Of a stretch of 64,000 bases of DNA, positions 8,179 through 17,485 are shown piece by piece. Within the stretch, counting starts at the first letter, position 1. The number at the start of each line of letters is the position of its first letter. Both the position numbers and the translations under genes were made by a program. The stretch comes from Marinobacter sp. MDS2. Its GTDB lineage: Bacteria; Pseudomonadota; Gammaproteobacteria; Pseudomonadales; Oleiphilaceae. The notes beneath the pieces were generated by a model. It was not told the origin of the DNA. It saw only the letters and a program-made list of their open reading frames with translations, and made no database searches. Location of the stretch: NCBI RefSeq assembly GCF_030718085.1, contig NZ_JAVAJF010000001.1, forward strand, positions 682,001 through 746,000, in the 5' to 3' direction.

Positions 8179-8994
8179 ATGGCCGAGTTTCTTCCCCTCA
8201 AGGAAGCGGTGAGCAAGTACATCAACAGCGGTGATACCGTGGCGATGGAAGGCTTCACCCACCTGATCCCGTTTGCTGCGGGCCATGAAATCATCCGTCA
8301 GGAAAAGCGGGACCTGACCCTGATCCGCATGACCCCGGACCTGGTGTATGACCAGATGATCGGTGCCGGCTGTGCCAAAAAACTGATCTTCTCCTGGGGC
8401 GGCAACCCGGGTGTGGGCTCCCTGCACCGCCTGCGGGATGCTGTTGAAAAGGGCTGGCCGAACCAGCTGGAGATTCTCGAACACAGCCACGCGGCCATGG
8501 CCAACGCCTATGAAGCTGGTGCGGCCGGCCTGCCGCTGGCAGTTCTGCGCGGATATGTAGGCAGCGATCTGCCGAAAGTAAATGACCAGATCAAGTTCAT
8601 CGAATGCCCGTTCACCGGTGAGCGCCTGGCGGCCGTGCCGTCGATTCGCCCGGACGTGGCGGTAATCCATGCCCAGCGGGCCGACCGCAAGGGCAATGTG
8701 CTGATTGAAGGCATCGTCGGTATCCAGAAAGAAGTGGTGCTGGCCGCCAAGCGCAGCATTGTCACCGTCGAGGAAATCGTGGATGACCTGGGCGCATCGG
8801 TTAATGCCTGCGTGCTGCCGTCCTGGGCGATCACCGCGATTGCCGAGGCTCCGAAAGGCGCCAGGCCGTCCTATGCACTGGGCTACTACGACCGCGACAA
8901 CGCCTTCTACAAAGACTGGGACGGCATTGCCCGCGACCGCGAGACCTTCCAGACCTGGCTGCAAGAAAACGTATTCGAGAAAGGAGCCGCGTGA
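8179..8994 (+). CDS. pcaI: 3-oxoadipate CoA-transferase subunit A PcaI
   Basis: Transfers CoA from succinyl-CoA to 3-oxoadipate together with PcaJ. It is a 271-residue family I CoA-transferase alpha subunit (MAEFLPLKEAVSKYI, GFTHLIPFAAGHEI, SWGGNPGVGSLHR). The ATG at 8179 follows ACAGGAGG with 7-base spacing; a longer frame from 8131 would overlap the operator and is not chosen. It is the first gene of pcaIJFD and its stop overlaps the pcaJ start. Confidence 0.94.
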   Translation: MAEFLPLKEAVSKYINSGDTVAMEGFTHLIPFAAGHEIIRQEKRDLTLIRMTPDLVYDQMIGAGCAKKLIFSWGGNPGVGSLHRLRDAVEKGWPNQLEILEHSHAAMANAYEAGAAGLPLAVLRGYVGSDLPKVNDQIKFIECPFTGERLAAVPSIRPDVAVIHAQRADRKGNVLIEGIVGIQKEVVLAAKRSIVTVEEIVDDLGASVNACVLPSWAITAIAEAPKGARPSYALGYYDRDNAFYKDWDGIARDRETFQTWLQENVFEKGAA

Positions 8995-9770
8995 TGAGCC
9001 TTGAATTCACATCTTCCGAAATGATGAGCGTTACCGCTGCCCGTGCGCTGACCAACGACATGACTTGCTTCGTGGGCATCGGCCTGCCCAGCGAGGCCGC
9101 CAACCTGGCTCGCCTGACCCACGCTCCGGATGTCACCCTGATCTACGAATCCGGCACCCTGCAAACCAAGCCAGACGTGCTGCCACTGTCCATCGGCGAC
9201 GGCGAGCTGTGCGAATCGGCCTTGACCACGGTTTCCGTGCCTGAGATGTTCCGCTACTGGCTGCAGGGCGGCCACATCAGCGTTGGCTTCCTGGGCACCG
9301 CCCAGATCGACCGTTACGCCAACCTGAACACCACCCTGATCGGCGATTACCGCGAGCCCAAAGTTCGCCTGCCCGGCGGTGGCGGCGCCCCGGAAATTGC
9401 CACCAACGCGAAGGAAGTGTTCATTACCGTGAAGCACTCCAGGCGCACCTTCGTGAAGGATGTGGACTTCGTGACCACCGTCGGCTTCGGCCGTGACGGC
9501 AAGGCCCGGGACAACGTACCGAACATTGGCCGTGGCCCCACGGTGGTCATTACCGACCTGTGCATCCTCAAGCCGGATCCGGAGACTAAGGAGCTCGTGG
9601 TCACCTCCCTGCACCCGAACGTGACCCGGGAAGACGTGATCGAGGCGACCGGCTGGGACATCCGCTTCGCCGAGCAGCTGGAAACCACCCCGGCGCCGAC
9701 CGCCGAGGAACTCAAAGTGCTGCGGGACCTGAAAACCCGCACCAATGCCCATCATTCCGGCCAACAGTGA
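8994..9770 (+). CDS. pcaJ: 3-oxoadipate CoA-transferase subunit B PcaJ
   Basis: Beta subunit that carries the catalytic glutamate, which I place in LIYESGTL (about residue 53). The 258-residue product contains VGIGLPSEAANLA, RLPGGGGAPEIA and TTVGFGRDGKARDN, as in beta subunits of family I CoA-transferases. ATG 8994 overlaps the pcaI TGA (TGATG) and is preceded by AAAGGAG; a GTG one codon earlier is possible. It is co-transcribed and translationally coupled with pcaI. Confidence 0.94.
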   Translation: MSLEFTSSEMMSVTAARALTNDMTCFVGIGLPSEAANLARLTHAPDVTLIYESGTLQTKPDVLPLSIGDGELCESALTTVSVPEMFRYWLQGGHISVGFLGTAQIDRYANLNTTLIGDYREPKVRLPGGGGAPEIATNAKEVFITVKHSRRTFVKDVDFVTTVGFGRDGKARDNVPNIGRGPTVVITDLCILKPDPETKELVVTSLHPNVTREDVIEATGWDIRFAEQLETTPAPTAEELKVLRDLKTRTNAHHSGQQ

Positions 9771-9778
9771 GGTCCACC

Positions 9779-10981
9779 ATGACTGACGTATTCATTTGCC
9801 ATCCCCGCCGCTCCGCCATCGGCCGTTTTGGTGGCACCCTCGCCAGCGTACGCCCGGATGACCTGGCCGCGCATATCTTCAAGGCCGTACTTGAGCAGGC
9901 CCCGGATCTGGACCCGGCAGCCATCGACGAGGTCATGATGGGCAGCGCCAACCAGGCCGGTGAAGACAATCGCAACGTGGCCCGCATGTCGGCATTGCTG
10001 GCCGGTTTGCCCACCTCCGTACCCGGCACCACCCTAAACCGCCTGTGCGGTTCCGGTATGGACGCAGTAGGCACCGCCTTCCGCGCCATCCGCGCCGGAG
10101 AAATGGACCTGGTACTGGCCGGCGGCGTGGAATCCATGTCCCGCGCGCCCTACGTGATGGGCAAGGCGGACTCCGGGTTTTCCCGGGGCCAGAAAATTGA
10201 AGACACCACCATCGGCTGGCGCTTTGTGAATCCGCTGATGAAAAAACAATACGGCGTCGATTCCATGCCGGAAACGGCGGAGAACGTAGCCGAGCAGTAC
10301 AAGGTGTCGCGGGAAGATCAGGACCTGTTCGCCTTCCGCTCCCAGGAAAAGACCGCCCGGGCCCAGAAAGACGGCATCTTCGCGGAGGAAATTGTGCCGG
10401 TGTCGATTCCCCGGCGGAAACAGGAGCCGCTGGTGTTCGACACCGACGAGCATCCCCGCGCCAGCACCCTGGAGAAACTCGCGGCCCTCCCTGCTCCGTT
10501 CCGTGAAAATGGCAGTGTGACCGCGGGTAACGCGTCTGGCGTCAACGACGGCGCCGCCGCCATGCTTGTGGCCAGCGAAGCTGCAGTCAAACAGCACGGG
10601 CTGAAGCCGATGGCGAAAATCCTGGGCATGGCCACCGCTGGCGTAGAACCCAGGATCATGGGTATTGGCCCTGTGCCGGCCGTCCAGAAGCTGCTGAAAA
10701 AACAGGGCATCAGCATCGATGAGATCGACGTGATCGAGCTCAACGAAGCCTTCGCCGCCCAGGGCCTGGCAGTGCTGCGTGAGCTGGGCGTTGCCGATGA
10801 CGACCCCCGGGTGAACCCGAACGGTGGTGCCATTGCCCTCGGCCATCCGCTGGGTATGTCAGGCGCGCGCCTGCTGCAGACTGCGGCACACCAACTGCAG
10901 CGCACTGGCGGCCGCTACGCCCTGTGCACCATGTGCGTGGGTGTGGGTCAGGGTATTGCTACACTGATTGAACGGGTCTGA
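9779..10981 (+). CDS. pcaF: 3-oxoadipyl-CoA thiolase PcaF
   Basis: Cleaves 3-oxoadipyl-CoA to succinyl-CoA and acetyl-CoA, the last step of the pathway. The 400-residue thiolase has the acyl-acceptor Cys in LNRLCGSGMDAV (about residue 90), NEAFAAQGLA, the catalytic His in GGAIALGHPLG and the second Cys in CTMCVGVGQG. I chose ATG 9779 over an upstream GTG at 9767 because it starts at the usual family N-terminus (MTDVFICHPRR). It follows pcaJ by 8 bases. Confidence 0.94.
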   Translation: MTDVFICHPRRSAIGRFGGTLASVRPDDLAAHIFKAVLEQAPDLDPAAIDEVMMGSANQAGEDNRNVARMSALLAGLPTSVPGTTLNRLCGSGMDAVGTAFRAIRAGEMDLVLAGGVESMSRAPYVMGKADSGFSRGQKIEDTTIGWRFVNPLMKKQYGVDSMPETAENVAEQYKVSREDQDLFAFRSQEKTARAQKDGIFAEEIVPVSIPRRKQEPLVFDTDEHPRASTLEKLAALPAPFRENGSVTAGNASGVNDGAAAMLVASEAAVKQHGLKPMAKILGMATAGVEPRIMGIGPVPAVQKLLKKQGISIDEIDVIELNEAFAAQGLAVLRELGVADDDPRVNPNGGAIALGHPLGMSGARLLQTAAHQLQRTGGRYALCTMCVGVGQGIATLIERV

Positions 10982-11005
10982 TCGGACCCTTTCTGAGGAG
11001 ACAAC

Positions 11006-11794
11006 ATGGCATTTCTGAATAACAACGGCCGCACCATCTGCTATCGCCTGCTGGGCGACAGCCAAAAGCCGTTATTGATGCTGGCACACCCTCTGGGCAT
11101 GACCCAGGGAGTTTGGGACGACATGCTGCCCATGCTGTTACCAAAGTTCCGGGTTCTGACCTGGGACCTGCCTGGACACGGGGCAAGTGCCGCCTGGCCC
11201 GAAACCGCCGGAGAAATCACACCGGATGACCTAGCACAGGAAGCCCTGGCACTGGCGAAAGAAGCCGGGGTATCCAGATTTCATTTTGCCGGCACATCTA
11301 TCGGCGGAGTAATCGGTCAACAGCTGATTGCTGCCCATAGCGAGCAGCTTGAGACCGCCACACTGACCAACACCGGCGCCATCATTGGCACCGAGGAAGC
11401 CTGGAGCCTGCGTGCGGCCAACGTTCGGGAGAAAGGCCTGGTGGCGATGGCCGGCGAAATCGTGCCCCGCTGGTTCGGCCCGAATGCCTGTCAGGATCAG
11501 CCTGCGCTTCTGGACGGCTGGAAAGTGATTATGGGACGGGGCGATGCCAACAGCTATGCACTGCTGTGCGAAATGCTGGGTAAAGCCGATTTCAGGGAAA
11601 AGCTGAAGGATCGCAATATGCCGATTCTCCTGGTTGGTGGCTCAGAGGATGCAGCGACACCACCGGAGTCACTGAAAGCCCTGGCGCAATTCAGTGATTC
11701 CCCGGCCCCGCTGATTCTGGATGGTATTGGCCACGTGCCATCGGTCGAATGTCCGGCTCTAATGGCCGATCTGTTGTTCAAACATCTGGGCTGA
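11006..11794 (+). CDS. pcaD: 3-oxoadipate enol-lactonase PcaD
   Basis: Hydrolyses 3-oxoadipate enol-lactone, the product of CatC, to 3-oxoadipate. The 262-residue alpha/beta-hydrolase has HPLGMTQGVWD near the oxyanion hole, the nucleophile Ser in GTSIGG, an acid in GSEDAATPP and the His in GIGHVPSVE. It has a GAGGAG ribosome site and lies 24 bases after pcaF. A 13-bp terminator follows it, closing the pcaIJFD unit. Confidence 0.93.
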   Translation: MAFLNNNGRTICYRLLGDSQKPLLMLAHPLGMTQGVWDDMLPMLLPKFRVLTWDLPGHGASAAWPETAGEITPDDLAQEALALAKEAGVSRFHFAGTSIGGVIGQQLIAAHSEQLETATLTNTGAIIGTEEAWSLRAANVREKGLVAMAGEIVPRWFGPNACQDQPALLDGWKVIMGRGDANSYALLCEMLGKADFREKLKDRNMPILLVGGSEDAATPPESLKALAQFSDSPAPLILDGIGHVPSVECPALMADLLFKHLG

Positions 11795-11797
11795 CTA

Positions 11798-11827
11798 AAA
11801 GGGGCCAACAACTCTGTTGGCCCCTTT
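11798..11827 (+). terminator. Rho-independent terminator after pcaD
   Basis: Perfect 13-bp stem (11798-11810 with 11815-11827), 4-base loop, ending in TTT and an AT-rich tail. It begins 4 bases after the pcaD stop. The AAA/TTT flanks make it potentially bidirectional. Confidence 0.9.
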
Positions 11828-11835
11828 ATAAATAA

Positions 11836-11952
11836 TCAAAAGAACGCCTGAATCCCGGTCTGGGCCCGGCCCAGTATCAGGGCGTGCACATCGTGGGTAC
11901 CTTCATAGGTATTCACCACTTCCAGATTCACCAAATGTCGCGCCACCCCAAA
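11836..11952 (-). pseudogene. C-terminal fragment of a glutaryl-CoA dehydrogenase-like gene
   Basis: Reading the minus strand to the stop at 11836 gives about 38 residues that include [18 protein letters not shown] and [13 protein letters not shown]. This is the conserved C-terminus of glutaryl-CoA dehydrogenase (an acyl-CoA dehydrogenase of lysine/aromatic catabolism). The homology stops abruptly near 11952, where the opposite strand becomes an ABC binding protein. A stop codon lies in frame just beyond the junction. It is a deletion remnant with no start, about a tenth of a full gene. Confidence 0.85.
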
Positions 11953-12742
11953 TCATATTCAGTACGTCTATGACACCTACGCACTGTCCATTGGCACCCC
12001 AACCGCGATCGTTCAGGAAGGCGGCAAATCCTGGTACATACTGACCGCAGACTATGCCTTCGGTCATGCCATGGAAGCTGACGTCACACGGGTTGTAGAA
12101 GCCAATGGCGGTGAGATTCTGGGAAGCATCCGCCATCCATTCCCGACTCCTGACTTCTCTTCATTTATTTTGCAGGCCCAAGCTTCTGGCGCCGATGTCA
12201 TCGCTCTGGCAAACGCCGGTGCAGATACCACCAATGCGATCTCCACTGCGGCAGAATTCGGTATTACCCAGTCAGGCCAAACCATTGCCGGTCTTGTCGT
12301 ATTTATCAGTGACATTCACGCTCTGGGACCCGAAGCGGCCCAGGGACTGCAACTGACTACCGGTTGGTACTGGGATATGAACGACGAGACTCGTGCATGG
12401 TCTGATCGTTTCATGGAAGAAACCGGCACCCGTCCAACCATGGTGCATGCGGGCATCTACTCCAGCACGATGCAATACCTGAAGGCGGTAGAAGCTACTG
12501 GCTCGGATGACCCCCAAACTGTCCGCCAGCATCTGATAGAGACTCCGATCAACGATATGTTTGCCAAAAACGGTCGTATCCGTGAAGATGGCCGCATGGT
12601 TCATGACATGTATCTGGCTCAGGTGAAAACACCGGGAGAATCTACCGGCGAGTGGGATCTGTACAAGATTGTTCGAACTATTCCCGGTAACGAAGCATTC
12701 CGTCCGCTATCCGAGAGCAAGTGCAAGCTGATCACTAACTGA
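11945..12742 (+). pseudogene. 5'-truncated ABC transporter substrate-binding protein (branched-chain amino acid/aromatic type)
   Basis: The open frame reads about 265 residues starting at [18 protein letters not shown], which matches the middle of Leu/Ile/Val-type periplasmic binding proteins (about 400 residues with a signal peptide). Later parts include WYILTADYAFGHAMEAD, FILQAQASGADVIALANA and SGEWDLYKIVRTIPG. The first third, signal peptide and promoter are missing. The frame is otherwise intact, so the deletion looks fairly recent. The nearest ATG (12071) would give a non-exported 223-residue fragment. In aromatic degraders such proteins often import aromatic acids, but the substrate cannot be told here. 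Confidence 0.85.
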
Positions 12743-12758
12743 GTGAAGACTGCGACCA

Positions 12759-12790
12759 CGGAGTTTCCTGCGAGCTCTCAGGAAACTCCG
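12759..12790 (+). terminator. Hairpin after the binding-protein remnant
   Basis: 12-bp perfect stem (12759-12770 with 12779-12790) with an 8-base loop, 16 bases after the stop. No clear T-run follows, so termination efficiency is uncertain. Confidence 0.6.
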
Positions 12791-12920
12791 GATTCACAGA
12801 GCCCTGCTCCTCCGGCGCGACGCAAGAAAATGCGGAAGATCACCCCTGATTTATGTGAAGATATCGTTGATTAATAGACTCAAACGTCTTGCGAACCATT
12901 CTTTATTAACGGGATACGAA

Positions 12921-13400
12921 ATGATCGTCAATGAATCCGGAGGCATTCCCAACCGGCTATTTTTTCGCCCGTTCCAGACTGGAAACAATCTGCAGCGCCA
13001 GGTTCAGAATGAGATGGGCATCAGTGCTGTGCAGTGGGCAGTATTGGGTGCATTGTCTCGAGAAGGATTCGACGACGGCACTTCATTCAATCAGCTGAAA
13101 GAGTACCTTTACGTCAGTCGCCAAAACCTCGATGGCGTCCTCAAGCGAATGGAAAGAGACGGGCATGTCGTTCGGATTCCTGATCCCGAAGACCGCCGAG
13201 CTAGACTGGTGGTACTTACCGAATCTGGTCGGAGTTTCTGGAATCGACTGCAGGACACTATTGACGAGTTTTACAGACAGGCCATGCATGGAATGAGTTT
13301 TGATGACAGCGTCAGCTTGCTCCATCTTTTGAAAAAGCTTCAGCACGGGCTTATTGACGTTTCGCTGGAGCCAACCATCCCAGAACACACTGATACTTAG
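12921..13400 (+). CDS. MarR-family transcriptional regulator
   Basis: About 159 residues with a MarR winged helix: MGISAVQWAVLGALSREG, then FNQLKEYLYVSRQNLDGVLK as the recognition region and RIPDPEDRRARLVVLTESG as the wing. I prefer ATG 12921 (GGGA 6 bases upstream) over a GTG at 12855 that has no visible ribosome site; both are in frame. It follows the ABC binding-protein remnant on the same strand and may have controlled that lost transport/catabolic operon (inference). Its stop abuts the IS3 remnant at 13401, so the last few residues may have been altered by the insertion. Confidence 0.8.
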   Translation: MIVNESGGIPNRLFFRPFQTGNNLQRQVQNEMGISAVQWAVLGALSREGFDDGTSFNQLKEYLYVSRQNLDGVLKRMERDGHVVRIPDPEDRRARLVVLTESGRSFWNRLQDTIDEFYRQAMHGMSFDDSVSLLHLLKKLQHGLIDVSLEPTIPEHTDT

Positions 13401-14035
13401 AAGGAGCGTGATTTTTTGCGCGAAGCGGCAGTGTTCTTCGCAAAGGAGTCGTCCTGAGGCATCAGGCGATTCAACGTTGTCGCAATCATTTCCCGATACG
13501 CCTTATGTGCCGATGCCTGAAGGTGTCGGCCAGCGGTTATTACGTTTGGGTATCTCGCCCTGAGTCCGCCAGGGCAAAGGCGAATAAGCACTTGCTGTCA
13601 CATTAGAGAGATTCATGACGATAGTGGAGGCATGATTGGCTCACCCCGAATGCACGAGGACCTGGTTGCCGAAGGCACGTTAACCAGCCTGAACCGTGTT
13701 GCTTGGTTGATGGCCAAACACGCCATTCAGGGCTAGCCACGCAAGAAGCAACGCTCTTTCTATGCACAGCTCTAGACCTGTTCAGCAAGCTGATCGTTGG
13801 TTGGTCCATGCATCATCGACAGGATCGGCATATGGTGATCAGAGCGGTTGAGATGGCCGCTTGGCAACGCCAAGGGAAAGACCCGGTGATTTTACTCTCT
13901 GATCGAGGCAGCCAATTCACCGGGAGCGAGTTCACCACCGGCGTTATCGCACTCAGAACGAGGCGCGAGCTGACATATTTGATTACATCGAGTGATTCCA
14001 TAATCCCAGGATGCGACGTAGAGCTGCCGTTCAGG
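13401..14035 (+). mobile_element. Degenerate IS3-family insertion sequence
   Basis: Pieces of both IS3 reading frames are readable in order. The orfA tail ends [19 protein letters not shown] (13401-13458). The orfB N-terminus has [19 protein letters not shown] (13505-13600), followed by a frameshift into [18 protein letters not shown] (13611 onward). A further shift then leads to the integrase core ALDLFSKLIVGWSM and SDRGSQFT (about 13770-13925). Finally a tail reads YRTQNEARADIFDYIE-stop-FHNPRMRR (13955-14028). At least two frameshifts, in-frame stops and an internal deletion after SDRGSQFT make it inactive. No clear terminal inverted repeats were found. Confidence 0.85.
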
Positions 14036-14170
14036 ATCAGAAACTGTCCGCCGTTTTAAAAGCGTCCGTGGAAACGAGGTAGAACCCCAGAAAGCTAACA
14101 AACACCCAAACAACATTGGCCACTGTGTGGGCACAATTTGGGCACAGAGGAATTTCGAGACGCAGAAAGC

Positions 14171-14206
14171 AAAAAAGGCAGACCAGTAAGTTACTGATCT
14201 GCCTTT
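14171..14206 (-). terminator. Terminator of the initiator tRNA gene
   Basis: On the minus strand an AAGGCAGA/TCTGCCTT stem with an extended CAGTAA/TTACTG upper part is followed by six Ts (plus-strand A-run 14171-14176). It starts about 9 bases downstream of the tRNA CCA end. Confidence 0.85.
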
Positions 14207-14214
14207 CTTTTATA

Positions 14215-14291
<77 letters not shown>

Positions 14292-14365
14292 TCAAACTGT
14301 TCGTCTTATTTCGGGGCTAACCCCGATCAACGTGGCGCGAATATTACAGAGGATAACTCGTTCCG

Positions 14366-15049
14366 TCAACAGATATCTTCAAACAAATCGGTCGGAAAGC
14401 TTAAAGCCTCACTTACCGCCTCTTCTGGCCGAAACAAACCTACCGTTTCGATTGCCACCTGAACCGGCTTGAATGACCGCCGGTGTTCCGGGATTGCACC
14501 CAGCCGCATTAAGGCTTCCTGGTGAACCGGTGTCGGGTAACCTTTGTGTTTGACAAACCCGAAGCCCGGGTACTTTTCCTCCAACGCATCCATTTCCAGA
14601 TCCCGGGTTACCTTCGCAATGATCGATGCGGCACTGATCGCCTCAACCCGGCCGTCGCCTTTAACAACCGGCTCGGATGGCCAGTTCCACTTGGGGCAGC
14701 GGTTACCGTCCACCAACACGTATTCCGGCGCGATCGACAAGCCATCGACCGCGCGCTGCATCGCAAGCATGGTTGCCTGATAGATATTCAAACGATCAAT
14801 TTCTTCCGGCTCGCAGCGCCCGAGACTCCAGGCTGCCGCCTTTTCAATAATTTCGTCGTACAGCTTTGCCCGCTTTTTCTCTGTCAGCTTTTTGGAATCG
14901 GCTAATCCCGCGATGGGCCGCTCCGGGTCGAGAATCACGGCCGCGGTGACCACCGCGCCCACCAGTGGGCCCCGCCCTACTTCATCGACACCCGCCAAAA
15001 GCTTTCCTTGATAGGCACACTCGAACGGCGGCAACTCTTTAGCGGGCAT
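14366..15049 (-). CDS. rnhB: Ribonuclease HII
   Basis: Removes ribonucleotides misincorporated in DNA and RNA from hybrids. The 227-residue protein shows [18 protein letters not shown] with the first acidic metal ligands, [12 protein letters not shown], and [20 protein letters not shown] with a later Asp. Its ATG overlaps the lpxB stop as TGATG. In pseudomonads dnaE and accA usually follow; here the next feature is a tRNA gene, so synteny is broken downstream. Confidence 0.94.
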   Translation of the reverse strand: MPAKELPPFECAYQGKLLAGVDEVGRGPLVGAVVTAAVILDPERPIAGLADSKKLTEKKRAKLYDEIIEKAAAWSLGRCEPEEIDRLNIYQATMLAMQRAVDGLSIAPEYVLVDGNRCPKWNWPSEPVVKGDGRVEAISAASIIAKVTRDLEMDALEEKYPGFGFVKHKGYPTPVHQEALMRLGAIPEHRRSFKPVQVAIETVGLFRPEEAVSEALSFPTDLFEDIC

Positions 15050-16227
15050 CAGCGTTTGCTCTCGATTAGCTCCGATACCGCACTCGCAGCGCGTTCGTCG
15101 GCATCTTGTTTAAGGGCAATGTGAAGCTCGGTAAACGCTTCTTTCAGGCGGGCACGCCCTGCCTTATCTTCAAGCCGTTGCAGCACAGCCGCACCGAGAG
15201 CTTCAGGGGTGGCATCATCCTGCAACAATTCCGGCACCAGTTCCTTCTTGGCCAGCAGATTTGGCAAGGCAACCCAAGGCACTTTGACCAAGCGCGACAG
15301 CAGTTTGAAACTGAAGTTGCTCAGCCGATACCCCACCACCATCGGTTTTTTCAGCAGCATCGCTTCGAGCGTAGCAGTACCAGATGCCAGCATCACCACA
15401 TCACTGGCCGCCATCACCTCGCGAGAGCGGCCGCGCACCAAAGTCACCGACAGCTTCACCTCAAGTGATTCCACCAACGCCTCAATTTGCCGCTCGCGAT
15501 CACGGTTCACGCAAGGAATGACCAACTGGATATCTGGCCGACGCCCTTGCAGCCAACGGGATGCTTCCAAAAACAAGGTACCCAGACGCTCGACTTCCCC
15601 ACCTCGACTTCCGGGCAACACAGCCAGAACCGGCTTATCAGCGTCCAGACCCAGCGCTTCTCGAGCCGCCAAGGTATCCGGCTCCATCGGCACCCGGTCC
15701 GCAAGAGGATGGCCGACAAAGGCTACGGGCACGTTATGTTCTTCGTAAAAGCGCGCTTCGAAGGGAAGCAGCGTAAGCATCAAGTCGATCGATTTTGCGA
15801 TTTTGAAAATGCGTTTTTGGCGCCAGGCCCATACAGACGGACTGACATAATGCACCGAAGGAATGCCCGCCTCTCGGCAACGGCGTTCGATGGTGATAGT
15901 GAAATCGGGAGAATCGATGCCGATCACGACATCAGGAGGGGTGGCGAAGAAATAATCGAGAAGCCGGGCCCTAATGCTGAACAATTCCCGGATACGCCCC
16001 AACACTTCCACGAGCCCCATCACGGACAGCCGTTCCATGGGCACTAATGAATGGAAGCCTTCGGCAATCATCTCATCGCCCCCAATGCCGACAAAGCGAG
16101 CATTGGGGTAGCGCAAACGAAGCGACCGAATGAGCCCGGCACCGAGAATGTCGCCCGATGCCTCCCCTGCGATAATCGCTATGGTTACTTTGCGAAAGCT
16201 GACTGGGTCAACCTGAACATCTGCCAC
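15049..16227 (-). CDS. lpxB: Lipid-A-disaccharide synthase LpxB
   Basis: Joins UDP-2,3-diacylglucosamine and lipid X to make the lipid A disaccharide at the inner membrane. The 392-residue GT-B glycosyltransferase has [27 protein letters not shown] and [13 protein letters not shown], all family signatures. It lies 18 bases after lpxA, with an AGGAGG upstream of its start, and overlaps rnhB by one base. Confidence 0.95.
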   Translation of the reverse strand: MADVQVDPVSFRKVTIAIIAGEASGDILGAGLIRSLRLRYPNARFVGIGGDEMIAEGFHSLVPMERLSVMGLVEVLGRIRELFSIRARLLDYFFATPPDVVIGIDSPDFTITIERRCREAGIPSVHYVSPSVWAWRQKRIFKIAKSIDLMLTLLPFEARFYEEHNVPVAFVGHPLADRVPMEPDTLAAREALGLDADKPVLAVLPGSRGGEVERLGTLFLEASRWLQGRRPDIQLVIPCVNRDRERQIEALVESLEVKLSVTLVRGRSREVMAASDVVMLASGTATLEAMLLKKPMVVGYRLSNFSFKLLSRLVKVPWVALPNLLAKKELVPELLQDDATPEALGAAVLQRLEDKAGRARLKEAFTELHIALKQDADERAASAVSELIESKR

Positions 16228-16245
16228 CGACAGCCTCCTGCCGAC

Positions 16246-17037
16246 TTAGCGAATGATGCCGCGGTCCGATCCCCGGAGCGAGGCAATCAGAGGCTTCATC
16301 ACAGGGGTATCAGCGTAACTTTGTTCAAGTTCGGCCAACGCTTGCTCGCTGGTTAACCCCTGACGGTAGATAACCTTGTAAGCGCGTCGCAACGCCAACA
16401 AATCTTCTTTGCTGAAACCACGGCGCTTCAGGCCTTCCACATTCATGCCGTGCGGCTGAGCGGATTGGCCGCTGGCCATAACATAGGCAGGAATATCTTT
16501 CAGAACGATACTTCCACCTGCCGCCATGCTGTGCGGGCCGATATGACAGAACTGATGCACCATCGTGCCACCACCAAGAATCGCGAAGTCCCCGACGGTC
16601 ACGTGGCCAGCCAGGGTCGCGCAGTTCGCCAGTATGGTGCCATTACCTACCACACAGTCGTGCGCAACGTGCACATACGCCATCAGCAGATTGTCGCTAC
16701 CAATGCGGGTTTCACCGCGGTCCTGGGTCGTACCACGATGGATGGTGCAGTTCTCGCGAATGGTGTTGTTGTCGCCGATGACGAGCGTTGTGGGCTCACC
16801 CGCGTACTTTTTGTCCTGGCACTCTTCTCCGATACTGGAGAATTGGAAAATACGGTTATTTTTACCAATAACCGTTGGACCTTTTACAACAACGTGGGAA
16901 AGAATCTCGGTGTTATCACCGATCTCCACATTCGGGCCAATATAGCTCCAAGGGCCTACCGTGACGTTAGCCCCCAGCTTGGCTGATGGGTCCACAATCG
17001 CTTGAGGATGGACACCCGACCAGTCATTTGTCGCCAT
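16246..17037 (-). CDS. lpxA: UDP-N-acetylglucosamine acyltransferase LpxA
   Basis: First step of lipid A synthesis, transferring 3-hydroxyacyl from ACP to UDP-GlcNAc. A 263-residue left-handed beta-helix protein made of hexapeptide repeats (HPQAIVDPSAKLGANVTVGP onwards) with the catalytic His in AYVHVAHDCVVGN and a C-terminal helical region (EDLLALRRAYKVIYRQGL). I start at ATG 17037, which overlaps the fabZ stop as TGATG; a TTG one codon earlier is less likely. Confidence 0.95.
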   Translation of the reverse strand: MATNDWSGVHPQAIVDPSAKLGANVTVGPWSYIGPNVEIGDNTEILSHVVVKGPTVIGKNNRIFQFSSIGEECQDKKYAGEPTTLVIGDNNTIRENCTIHRGTTQDRGETRIGSDNLLMAYVHVAHDCVVGNGTILANCATLAGHVTVGDFAILGGGTMVHQFCHIGPHSMAAGGSIVLKDIPAYVMASGQSAQPHGMNVEGLKRRGFSKEDLLALRRAYKVIYRQGLTSEQALAELEQSYADTPVMKPLIASLRGSDRGIIR

Positions 17038-17477
17038 CAAACTTCTCTCTCAGCGGTTAGTATTTCTGCCACGCAGACAACATTCCCATCTACCAACGCG
17101 CGGCAATTAAATTTCCACAGGCCGCGCTTGGCAGAAACAAGCTCGGACTCCAGTTCCAAGCGGTCTCCGGGGCGCACAGGGCGCTTAAAACGAGCCTTAT
17201 CGGAACCAGCCAAATATTGTATCACGCCGTCTGACGGTTTCCGCCCTACTGTCACAAATCCCAGAATGCCGGAAAGCTGAGCCATGGCCTCGATAATCAA
17301 GACGCCCGGCATGATCGGATTATCCGGAAAATGTCCGGTAAAGAACGGCTCGTTGAACGATACGTTCTTATAGCCTTTGATCGACACATTTTTTTCGACC
17401 TCGGTTACCCGGTCGACCAGCATAAACGGATATCTATGCGGTAAATATTCCAGAATTTCTTCGATGTTCATCGTCAT
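17037..17477 (-). CDS. fabZ: 3-hydroxyacyl-ACP dehydratase FabZ
   Basis: Dehydrates 3-hydroxyacyl-ACP in fatty-acid elongation, competing with LpxA/LpxD for the same substrate. The 146-residue hotdog-fold protein has [13 protein letters not shown] and the active-site stretch [11 protein letters not shown]...EAMAQ with the catalytic His and Glu. It lies 8 bases after lpxD and is coupled to lpxA. Confidence 0.95.
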   Translation of the reverse strand: MTMNIEEILEYLPHRYPFMLVDRVTEVEKNVSIKGYKNVSFNEPFFTGHFPDNPIMPGVLIIEAMAQLSGILGFVTVGRKPSDGVIQYLAGSDKARFKRPVRPGDRLELESELVSAKRGLWKFNCRALVDGNVVCVAEILTAEREV

Positions 17478-17485
17478 GACCGGCC

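Noticed and set aside
12855..12920. GTG-initiated extension of the marR-type gene
   Set aside because: No ribosome site precedes the GTG and the added residues do not resemble the family; ATG 12921 has a GGGA at suitable distance.
13703..14059. A 118-codon open frame as an intact transposase gene
   Set aside because: It contains only the central integrase strand of an IS3 orfB, reached by a frameshift from the preceding part, and changes to unrelated sequence after SDRGSQFT. It is part of a degenerate element.
14100..14160. Phage integrase end or attachment site beside tRNA-fMet
   Set aside because: A GGGCACA-AT-TTGGGCACA-like direct repeat lies near the tRNA 3' end, but no duplicated tRNA end and no integrase motif could be read, so an attachment site is not supported.
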